DNA from: Clostridiales bacterium UBA8153
Lineage (GTDB): Bacteria; Bacillota; Sulfobacillia; UBA8153
DNA length: 7,164 nucleotides
Direction of reading: 5' to 3'
Assembly (NCBI GenBank): GCA_003449495.1
Contig: DMHJ01000167.1
Span: 1 to 7,164, forward strand
The stretch's first letter is position 1. Each line of letters begins with the position of its first letter. Both the position numbers and the translations under genes were made by a program. The notes beneath the pieces are model-generated. The model did not search any database. It saw nothing but the letters and a program-made list of their open reading frames with translations, and was not told the origin of the DNA. Below are positions 1 through 5,182 of the stretch, in pieces.

Positions 1-20
1 TCAAATTTCTTCTTGGCCAT
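1..20 (-). CDS. tuf: Elongation factor Tu, 5' end only (partial)
   Basis: Only the first six codons and part of the seventh are in the window, reading M-A-K-K-K-F and then an incomplete codon beginning GA (D or E). This matches the usual bacterial EF-Tu start (MAKxKFER). The ATG is at 18-20 and a strong Shine-Dalgarno (AGGGGAG, 28-34) lies 7 bases upstream. EF-Tu is the GTPase that carries aminoacyl-tRNA to the ribosomal A site. Its position right after a tRNA cluster supports the call, because tRNA-tuf operons are well known. The gene continues beyond the left edge, so nothing can be said about its integrity. The short visible stretch is the main uncertainty. Confidence 0.82.
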
Positions 21-144
21 GCTCGGTCTCCCCTCAGAGTTCCGGATATATGGCATGGGCGCCACCATGTTAGTGCAACCGCCATGGAAGGAGTCTTTTC
101 TTCTCCATCCACAAAATTCCTCCAGTAACTGCCCGAAAAGAGGA
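21..144 (-). promoter_or_regulatory. Leader between tRNA-Thr(GGU) and tuf, with SigH-like promoter or mini-ORF
   Basis: This 124-base stretch has no clear sigma-A promoter. On the minus strand it holds AGGAATT (115-121) followed 12 bases later by GAAG (100-103). That resembles the SigH consensus (RWAGGAxxT, 11-14 bases, then GAAT), with mismatches at the W and at the last base of the -10. The same bases can also be read as a TGGAGG ribosome site (119-124) 10 bases before an ATG (106-108) opening a 12-codon ORF that ends at 70. Closer to tuf, 54-69 can form a small hairpin (CATGG arms, six-base loop). tuf may be expressed by read-through from the tRNA promoter, from this element, or both. Confidence 0.35.
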
Positions 145-220
<76 letters not shown>

Positions 221-230
221 ACCATAAGGT

Positions 231-307
231 TGGTTGCGGGGGTAGGATTTGAACCTACGGCCTCCGGGTTATGAGCCCGACGAGCTACCTGGCTGCTCTA
301 CCCCGCG
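231..307 (-). tRNA. Initiator tRNA-fMet (CAU), copy 1
   Basis: This is a 77-base tRNA with anticodon CAT in loop CTCATAA. Initiator identity is visible in three places: the unpaired C1/A72 at the end of the acceptor stem (CGCGGGG against CCCCGCA), the three consecutive G-C pairs GGG/CCC closing the anticodon stem, and the A11-U24 pair in the D stem. CCA is encoded. It differs from the adjacent copy at one base only (position 260), which is C47 in the variable loop here and U47 in the other copy. Confidence 0.97.
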
Positions 308-325
308 ATATGCGATTTTCAAAAC

Positions 326-402
<77 letters not shown>

Positions 403-438
403 ATATACTCCCAGCAGTCTACCTGCACGCTAACACCA

Positions 439-523
439 TGGTGGAGAGGGCTGGATTCGAACCAGCGAAGGCGTAGCCAACAGATTTACAGTCTGCCCCC
501 TTTGGCCGCTTGGGTACCTCTCC
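439..523 (-). tRNA. tRNA-Tyr (anticodon GUA)
   Basis: This is an 85-base class II tRNA. The acceptor stem is GGAGAGG/CCTCTCC, the anticodon stem-loop is GCAGA-CTGTAAA-TCTGT (anticodon GTA), and a long variable arm has a small GGC/GCC stem. The T arm is GCTGG-TTCGAAT-CCAGC, the discriminator is A, and CCA is encoded. The long variable arm is as expected for bacterial tRNA-Tyr. It is the second gene of the cluster, 21 bases after tRNA-Thr(UGU) and 36 bases before the first initiator tRNA. Confidence 0.97.
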
Positions 524-544
524 ACGTAAGGCCGAACTCACATC

Positions 545-619
545 TGGAGCTGGCGATGGGATTCGAACCCTCAACCTGCTGATTACAAATCAGCTGCTCT
601 ACCGTTGAGCTACGCCAGC
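545..619 (-). tRNA. tRNA-Thr (anticodon UGU)
   Basis: This 75-base tRNA has acceptor stem GCTGGCG/CGCCAGC, D stem GCTC/GAGC, anticodon stem GCTGA/TCAGC with loop TTTGTAA (anticodon TGT), discriminator U and encoded CCA. It reads ACA and probably ACG. It is the first gene of the tRNA-tuf operon, starting about 15 bases after the predicted transcription start. The T stem is imperfect: G49-U65 is a wobble and A50 faces A64. The rest of the cloverleaf is intact, so I still call it functional. Confidence 0.95.
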
Positions 620-640
620 GCGAAGTCTTGATGCCTCCAC

Positions 641-669
641 ATTATAATGGTGCGACACTCTGAGGTCAA
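641..669 (-). promoter_or_regulatory. Sigma-A promoter of the tRNA-tuf operon
   Basis: TTGACC (664-669), a spacer of exactly 17 bases and a perfect TATAAT (641-646) lie between the sigH stop codon and the first tRNA. The transcript should start near 634, about 15 bases before tRNA-Thr(UGU). Such a near-consensus promoter is what a stable-RNA operon would be expected to have. I see no intrinsic terminator between sigH and this promoter, so some read-through from sigH is possible. Confidence 0.85.
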
Positions 670-715
670 TGGGCATGGTTCAGGTCCGCATCACGCTCGA
701 GGCGAGGGATGCCGG

Positions 716-1390
716 TTACCTACCAACGTGCAGCTTGCCGCCCCTAGCATGCTCCCGGTCATCAAGATAGCGTTCGAGCTTACGTTTGACCCGCTGCAGG
801 GCATTGTCGATGGACTTCACGTGCCGTCTGAGATCGCAGGCGATCTCCTGATAGGACTTGCCATCGAGATAGGACATAAGCACCTTCCACTCCAGCTCAG
901 AGAGGATTTGGCCCATCCTCTCCTCAATGTCCCCGAACTCCTCTCGGCTTATGATGAGCTCTTCAGGATCGGTGACTTTGGAGCCGGATATGATATCAAG
1001 GAGCGTCCGGTCGGAATCATCATCATAGATGGGCTTATTCAAGGAGACGTACGAGTTCAGCGGTATGTGCTTTTGGCGCGTGGCGGTCTTGATGGCCGTG
1101 ATAATCTGTCTAGTGATACACAGCTCCGCAAACGCGCGAAACGAGGACAGTTTGTCACTGCGAAAATCCCGGATGGCTTTGTATAGTCCTATCATCCCTT
1201 CCTGGATGATGTCTTCGCGGTCGGCCCCGATCAGGAAGTAGGAGCGGGCTTTGGCACGAACGAAATTGCGGTACTTGTTGATCAGGTGCTCGAGAGCCAG
1301 GTTGGATCCGTCGCGAGCGTAATCGACGATTTCCTCATCTAACATTGCTTCGTACTCAACACCGATTTCCCGCTGGGGGGTGATGCTCAC
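716..1390 (-). CDS. sigH: RNA polymerase sigma factor SigH (Spo0H type)
   Basis: The product is 224 residues, a normal length for SigH. This sigma-70 family factor directs RNA polymerase to transition-state and early sporulation promoters in Bacillota, and occurs in some non-sporulating relatives. Region 2 spans about residues 35-105, with the core-binding and -10 segment YFLIGADREDIIQEG..LYKA at 51-72. Region 4 spans about 150-208, with a helix-turn-helix around YQEIACDLRRHVKSIDNALQ (180-199), which closely matches SigH proteins. The start is GTG (1388-1390), preceded at 7 bases by GGGAGGG (1398-1404). The gene has its own promoter upstream and is divergent from a nitroreductase gene. yacP, which often precedes sigH in relatives, is missing here. 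The tRNA-tuf operon follows 96 bases downstream. Confidence 0.95.
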   Translation of the reverse strand: MSITPQREIGVEYEAMLDEEIVDYARDGSNLALEHLINKYRNFVRAKARSYFLIGADREDIIQEGMIGLYKAIRDFRSDKLSSFRAFAELCITRQIITAIKTATRQKHIPLNSYVSLNKPIYDDDSDRTLLDIISGSKVTDPEELIISREEFGDIEERMGQILSELEWKVLMSYLDGKSYQEIACDLRRHVKSIDNALQRVKRKLERYLDDREHARGGKLHVGR

Positions 1391-1447
1391 GATATCGCCC
1401 TCCCATCATGTGGTACGCATCGCAGGTGGTTCCGCAGGCTACCCATT

Positions 1448-1476
1448 ATTATAAGGGGACATGCCTTGAGAATCAA
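1448..1476 (-). promoter_or_regulatory. Sigma-A promoter of sigH
   Basis: TTGATT (1471-1476), a 17-base spacer and a perfect TATAAT (1448-1453) predict a start near 1441 and a leader of about 50 bases before the GTG of sigH. The -35 hexamer lies inside a short palindrome (1465-1477), a possible regulator site. I see no convincing Spo0A box (TGNCGAA) next to it. Confidence 0.8.
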
Positions 1477-1477
1477 G
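1465..1477. repeat. Short palindrome over the sigH -35 box
   Basis: CTTGA-GAA-TCAAG is a perfect 5+3+5 inverted repeat that includes the TTGATT -35 hexamer of sigH. It lies in the sigH/nitroreductase intergenic region, so a protein bound here could affect both genes. A palindrome this short can arise by chance, and no regulator is identified. Confidence 0.3.
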
Positions 1478-1501
1478 ATGCATGGTTGCCCAGGGATTTC
1501 G

Positions 1502-1527
1502 TCGAGCCGGGCGGGTTACCGGTTCGA
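1502..1527 (+). promoter_or_regulatory. Hairpin upstream of the nitroreductase gene
   Basis: On the plus strand TCGAGCCGG (1502-1510) can pair with CCGGTTCGA (1519-1527) in nine pairs, one of them G-U, around an eight-base loop. No U tract follows, so it is not an ordinary terminator. If transcription of the nitroreductase begins upstream, the hairpin would sit in its 5' leader. I could not find a good plus-strand promoter in 1454-1590, so its role is open. Confidence 0.3.
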
Positions 1528-1591
1528 GCGAGGCCTTCCCTCTTGATTGTGCAGGAAGTCGAGACCCCAGGCACGTAGTCTCACCCCGAAA

Positions 1592-1597
1592 AGGAGG
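1592..1597 (+). promoter_or_regulatory. Ribosome binding site that sets the nitroreductase start
   Basis: A perfect AGGAGG ends 9 bases before the ATG at 1607. The frame is open upstream to an earlier ATG at 1547, but that start lacks a comparable site and would add 20 residues unlike any nitroreductase N terminus. The 1607 start is therefore preferred. Confidence 0.85.
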
Positions 1598-1606
1598 ACA
1601 AGTGCT

Positions 1607-2413
1607 ATGGGCAACGGTCAAGTGCTATCCACACTCATGCACCGAGCGTCCGTTCGAAAATTCACCGAGATGCCGGTGGCCGAGGAGACCCTGCGCGAGG
1701 TGGTCAGGGCCGGACAACAGGCTCCCTTCACGGGCCAGATGTACTCGGTGATCGTGGTGACGAGCCATCCGACCCGGGAGAGATTACGACCCTATTTGGG
1801 GCCGCTGGTGATGCAGGCCCCAGTGTTCATGCTGATCTGTATTGACTTCCTTCGCTTAGAGGCGTTCCTGTCGTCACGGGGACGAAGCAACCGGCTAGAC
1901 GACATGTCCATGTTGTTCCTTGGCATCCAGGATGCAGCATATGCCGGGATGAACATGGTGTCGGCAGCCCAAGCCCTGGGGCTGGGCTCCGTCTTCCTTG
2001 GGGCCGCTCCATTCGTGGCACCGGCACTGGCTGAGATCTTCCAGCTGCCACCCCGGGTGTACCCCCTGGTCGGTCTGCTCCTGGGTTATCCCGCCGAGCA
2101 TCCGCCGGCACGCCCGCGCATCCCCCTTGACCTGGTGTTCATGAGAGAAAGCTACCAGCGACCCACGTCAGCCCAGATCCAGGCAGCGCTGGAAGTAATG
2201 GACCAAGGGTTGCTTCAGGAAGGATACTATGCTCGCCTGCAGGCGATGATACCGCTGGAAAAGGGACAAGAGACCCATGACTACACCAACTACAGCTGGG
2301 GCGAGCACATAGCGCGGAAATACGGGCAGATGCGGCCCAGGGATGTCCTGGCCATGCTGGGCCAGCAAGGTATCGACGTCAACCGGGTGCCGCCTCCCGG
2401 CGCCGGCGCCTGA
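1607..2413 (+). CDS. Nitroreductase-family FMN oxidoreductase
   Basis: The product is 268 residues. The family uses FMN and NAD(P)H to reduce nitro compounds, quinones or flavins, probably in the cytoplasm; the substrate here cannot be told. The N terminus has the characteristic HRASVRKF (12-19), which holds the FMN phosphate, followed by an A-x-x-A-P-type segment (QQAPFTGQMYSVIVV, 37-51). The central part has helix DAAYAGMNMVSAAQALGLGSVFLG (109-132), and PLVGLLLGYPAE (153-164) is the usual late strand. After about residue 175 a C-terminal arm includes a Tyr- and Trp-containing stretch (YTNYSWGEHIARKYG, 226-240), as in the longer NfsA/FRP-like subgroup. This is the only plus-strand gene. It sits between rlmB and sigH, where relatives usually have yacP, and its last 35 bases overlap rlmB tail to tail. 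This suggests insertion or rearrangement at this spot. Confidence 0.88.
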   Translation: MGNGQVLSTLMHRASVRKFTEMPVAEETLREVVRAGQQAPFTGQMYSVIVVTSHPTRERLRPYLGPLVMQAPVFMLICIDFLRLEAFLSSRGRSNRLDDMSMLFLGIQDAAYAGMNMVSAAQALGLGSVFLGAAPFVAPALAEIFQLPPRVYPLVGLLLGYPAEHPPARPRIPLDLVFMRESYQRPTSAQIQAALEVMDQGLLQEGYYARLQAMIPLEKGQETHDYTNYSWGEHIARKYGQMRPRDVLAMLGQQGIDVNRVPPPGAGA

Positions 2414-3125
2414 CTTCATACAGCACCACCGCTAGGGCAGTGGCGGCGTTGAGAGAGCCCACCACCCCGTGCATGGGGATGCTGACCAGGTGGTCACAGC
2501 GCTCCCTGACCAGGCGGCGGAGCCCGCGGCCCTCGCCGCCCACCACTAGGCCCAGGGGACCGGTGAGGGCCGCATCCCACAGGCTAGGTCCGGCGCCGGC
2601 TTCCAGCCCGGCCAGCCATACTCCGGCTGCTTTTAGCTCCTCCATGCAACGGACCAGATTGGTCACGCGCGCCAGCGGCACGTGGGCGGTGGCGCCCGCC
2701 GATGAGCGCGCTACCGCCTCCGTGGGCGGCGCGGCCCGGTGCCTGGGGATGATCACACCGTCCGCCCCGGCTGCGTCCGCAACCCGGATGGCCGCCCCCA
2801 GGTTACGCGGGTCTTGTATCCCGTCGAGCAGCACCAACAAGGGTAGCCGCGTCTTGGCGGCGGCGCCCTCCAGCATCCCGGACACCTCCGCCCACTGGAA
2901 GGTGCTGGCCACCACCGCCATCACATTCTGGTGTCTCTGCGCGTGCCGGTCCAATTCCGCGCGCTGCACCTGGCGCGTAGGGGCACCGATCTCACGCACC
3001 AGTTCTGCAATGTCTCCGGGCAGGCTCTGGGCAAAAAGCACTTCCCGGATGGGAAGTCCGGCACGAAGCGCTTCACGCACGGCGTTCTTGCCGGCTACTA
3101 TGTCGCAGGACTTTCGCTCCCGCAT
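2379..3125 (-). CDS. rlmB: 23S rRNA 2'-O-methyltransferase RlmB / TrmH-family (SpoU) protein
   Basis: The product is 248 residues, the usual length for this SPOUT methyltransferase. RlmB uses S-adenosylmethionine to methylate the ribose of a guanosine in the 23S rRNA peptidyl-transferase region (G2251 in E. coli). The N-terminal substrate-binding domain begins with the typical IVAGKNAVREAL (9-20). The knotted catalytic domain shows motif 1 (LLDGIQDPRNLGAAIR, 99-114, with N108 and R114), motif 2 (LVVGGEGRGL, 193-202) and motif 3 (VGSLNAATALAVVLYE, 222-237). Motif 3 reads SLNAATA rather than the common SLNVSVA, and the usual Glu of the GAxEH segment is Ala147; both are mild deviations. The ATG has AAGGTGG 7 bases upstream. 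The gene is last in the yacL-ispDF-thyX-rlmB operon, 43 bases after thyX. No terminator is visible, and the 3' end overlaps the opposing nitroreductase gene. Confidence 0.92.
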   Translation of the reverse strand: MRERKSCDIVAGKNAVREALRAGLPIREVLFAQSLPGDIAELVREIGAPTRQVQRAELDRHAQRHQNVMAVVASTFQWAEVSGMLEGAAAKTRLPLLVLLDGIQDPRNLGAAIRVADAAGADGVIIPRHRAAPPTEAVARSSAGATAHVPLARVTNLVRCMEELKAAGVWLAGLEAGAGPSLWDAALTGPLGLVVGGEGRGLRRLVRERCDHLVSIPMHGVVGSLNAATALAVVLYEVRRRRREAAPG

Positions 3126-3168
3126 GGGTTACCCACCTTCCGGGCCGGACCGTCACCGATGCGTCATG

Positions 3169-3978
3169 TCAGCTTGTTTGGCTCTCCCGGGTGCCCTGCG
3201 TCCAGGCCTCCCTGAACTCGGCCAGCGTCGGCGCCCGGCCGCAGCTGAGCTTGCCCTCCGGACAGTAGCCAAACTCCTGGCAAGAGGCCCCCGCCATATG
3301 GAAAATGTTGGGCGCGATGGCCTGGTACTTAGAAAGCAGTTCGGTGAATAGCTGGCGGATCTCCCACTGGGCTCGCTCACAACACCGGAGGTTAAACATA
3401 TGCCGGAGCTGGCGGGCATTGGTGGTGACGACAAAGCGAGTCTCGGTGGCATTGGTGAGGGCAAAACGCACATCCTCGGCGGGTATGCCCAACTCAAGGC
3501 CCTCGGCCTGGAGGGCCCGGACTTCTTGCTGGAGCTGGTGGAACTTGGCCAAGAAGGCGGGGTGCTCCCCAAAAGAGGGAGGCACTACGTAGCGCCAGGC
3601 ACCTTCCCTTACATAGCGCTGGGACTGCTGCAGCTGGGATATGTCGGGGGACGCTTCCTGGGGAGCGTTGATGTATACTCCGGGTTCTTTGAACATCTTC
3701 ATGAGGCGGTGGCGATCGTTTTGCTGGCTCGAGATCCGGCTGTACCCCTCGACGGCGAAGGAAGTGTGCCAGTGCTCGAGGGCCCCCAGGTGGCCACTGG
3801 CGATCAGACCGCGGATGAAGCGACCGAGGGCTTCATCGCTGGGACCGGCATCGCCGCGGACCATTGCCGCCAGCTCATCCACTCCCAGGGGTGCATAGCA
3901 CAACCGCGCCATCCAGAGTAGCCGCTCGGTGTCTATGGTAGTGCCCATGAACGGATAGTAGATAACACAAGTCCGCAT
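3169..3978 (-). CDS. thyX: Flavin-dependent thymidylate synthase ThyX, with split signature motif
   Basis: The product is 269 residues. ThyX makes dTMP from dUMP using methylene-tetrahydrofolate, FAD and NADPH, and replaces ThyA. The family pattern is clear: EHWHTSFAVEGYSRISSQQ (68-86), RHR (89-91), QQSQRYV (117-123) and the C-terminal TNATETRFVVTTNARQLRHM (175-194) with LRCCERAQWEIRQL (197-210). The tail has three Cys (C233, C239, C246) in the GASCQEFGYCPEG..SCG form seen in some clostridial ThyX proteins. In the canonical motif RHR is followed by seven residues and then a conserved Ser. Here 27 residues (92-118) separate RHR from Ser119, about 20 extra, with both flanks intact and the frame unbroken. 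The ATG has GGGGGAG (3987-3993) 8 bases upstream and lies 19 bases after the ispDF stop. No thyA is in view. Confidence 0.93.
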   Translation of the reverse strand: MRTCVIYYPFMGTTIDTERLLWMARLCYAPLGVDELAAMVRGDAGPSDEALGRFIRGLIASGHLGALEHWHTSFAVEGYSRISSQQNDRHRLMKMFKEPGVYINAPQEASPDISQLQQSQRYVREGAWRYVVPPSFGEHPAFLAKFHQLQQEVRALQAEGLELGIPAEDVRFALTNATETRFVVTTNARQLRHMFNLRCCERAQWEIRQLFTELLSKYQAIAPNIFHMAGASCQEFGYCPEGKLSCGRAPTLAEFREAWTQGTRESQTS

Positions 3979-3997
3979 GCCGGTGACTCCCCCTACA

Positions 3998-5182
3998 CTA
4001 ATGCCTTTGCACGAGAGTCACACACCAGGCGCACACTCCCTCAGCGCGCCCCACAAATCCCATACCTTCCTGGGTGGTAGCCTTGATCCCGATCCTGGAG
4101 GGGTCGACGCGAAGAATGGGCGCCAGGCGAGCCTTCATATCGGGAATGTGCGGGGCCAAGCGAGGGCGCTCGCAGACTACGGTAACGTCGATGCTAAGCA
4201 CGCTACAGCCAACGCCCGCGACGGTCTTGACGGCCTGCTCGAGAAGGCCGGTGCTATCCGCGCCACAGAACCGAGGATCGGTGTCCGGGAATTGTTGGCC
4301 AATATCTGGCAACCCCGCCGCGCCGAGCAATGCATCGATCACCGCATGCACGATGACATCGGCATCAGAGTGACCGGTCAGCCCCAGCTCGGATGGTATC
4401 TTCACTCCGCCTAAGATGAACGGCCGGCCCGCCTCCAGCCGGTGGACATCGTAGCCGATGCCCGCAGCCACTCCTGGGTCCGCCAAGAGCCGACCGGCCA
4501 GCTTCAGATCGTCTTCACTGGTGATCTTCACATTGTCACGGTCACCTGGGAGGACGGCGATGGGGTAGCCGCACGCTTCCACCAACCCAGCGTCATCGGT
4601 GGCCTCCGGCAGAACCGGACGGCTGTAGGCACCGTACAACCATGCGGATTGGAAGCCTTGGGGCGTTTGAACGGCGCGCATGCGCTCGCGTGGTACCGAT
4701 GACTCCACCCGGTCACACGCCACTCGCTTGAGCGAGTCATAGATTTCCATGGCCGGGACGGCCGCACCGTGACGGGTGGCGGCCTCCAACACCCGGTCAA
4801 TCAGCCGGGCCCTGACCAGCGGCCGGACCCCGTCGTGTACCAGTATGACGTCTGGATGAAACGACCGGGCCGCCTCCAGGCCGCTCCGGACCGACTCGGA
4901 GCGGCTCCTCCCCCCTTCGACCACGCCCTTCACTTTGGCCAGTCCGTACGCCGAGCATAGAGATTGGCCAAACGGGATGTCTCCCGGAGGAACGACTAAG
5001 ACGATGGCGTCAACCAGCGGGTGATCCTGAAAGGGCCGGATGGAGCGGACTACCACGGGCAAGCCGGCCAGGGGAAGGAACTGCTTCTTCAAGCCCCCCA
5101 TCCGCACGCCGCTCCCACCCGCGGCGATGATGGCGACGTTACGGGGCCGGTCGGCGCCAGGGTCGAGGCTTTGCCGGTTCAT
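3998..5182 (-). CDS. ispDF: Bifunctional IspD/IspF, MEP isoprenoid pathway
   Basis: The product is 394 residues and fuses two enzymes of the non-mevalonate pathway. Residues about 14-234 are IspD, which forms CDP-methylerythritol from MEP and CTP. It shows the nucleotide-binding VAIIAAGGSGVRMG..KKQ (16-34), VHDGVRPLV (115-123), QTPQGF (172-177), TDDAGLVE (195-202) and NVKITSEDDL (217-226). Residues about 240-394 are IspF, which cyclises CDP-ME 2-phosphate. It shows the metal ligands D245-x-H247 and H279 in GHSDADVIVHA, FPDTDP (298-303) and IKATTQEGMGFVGRAEG (366-382). All key residues I can recognise are present, so both halves look active. The start ATG overlaps the yacL stop by four bases (ATGA), which suggests translational coupling. 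thyX follows after 19 bases, with no cysS or mrnC between. Confidence 0.96.
   Translation of the reverse strand: MNRQSLDPGADRPRNVAIIAAGGSGVRMGGLKKQFLPLAGLPVVVRSIRPFQDHPLVDAIVLVVPPGDIPFGQSLCSAYGLAKVKGVVEGGRSRSESVRSGLEAARSFHPDVILVHDGVRPLVRARLIDRVLEAATRHGAAVPAMEIYDSLKRVACDRVESSVPRERMRAVQTPQGFQSAWLYGAYSRPVLPEATDDAGLVEACGYPIAVLPGDRDNVKITSEDDLKLAGRLLADPGVAAGIGYDVHRLEAGRPFILGGVKIPSELGLTGHSDADVIVHAVIDALLGAAGLPDIGQQFPDTDPRFCGADSTGLLEQAVKTVAGVGCSVLSIDVTVVCERPRLAPHIPDMKARLAPILRVDPSRIGIKATTQEGMGFVGRAEGVCAWCVTLVQRH

Noticed and set aside
21..108. GTG-started frame running through the leader and across the tuf start
   Set aside because: It overlaps tuf in another frame, continues off the edge and has no protein-like pattern; the tuf ribosome site and start are far stronger.
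690..715. Possible sigH terminator upstream of the tRNA promoter
   Set aside because: The GCATC/GATGC outer arms and CTCG/CGAG inner stem are interrupted by unpaired bases and have no U tract, so it is too weak to call.
647..1186. Long plus-strand open frame opposite sigH
   Set aside because: It is the antisense shadow of a clear sigH gene, has no ribosome site at its start, overlaps the -10 box of the tRNA promoter, and its translation resembles no protein family.
2396..2412. GGCGCCGGCGCC-type palindrome at the nitroreductase 3' end as a bidirectional terminator
   Set aside because: It is GC-rich and self-complementary but no T tract follows on either strand, and it lies within both coding ends.
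2440..3351. Plus-strand open frame of about 300 codons opposite rlmB and thyX
   Set aside because: It spans two well-supported opposing genes, is rich in Ser, Arg, Ala and Pro as expected from antisense reading of GC-rich codons, and lacks a ribosome site.
3400..3921. Plus-strand open frame opposite thyX
   Set aside because: It lies entirely inside the confident thyX gene on the other strand and shows no recognisable motif.
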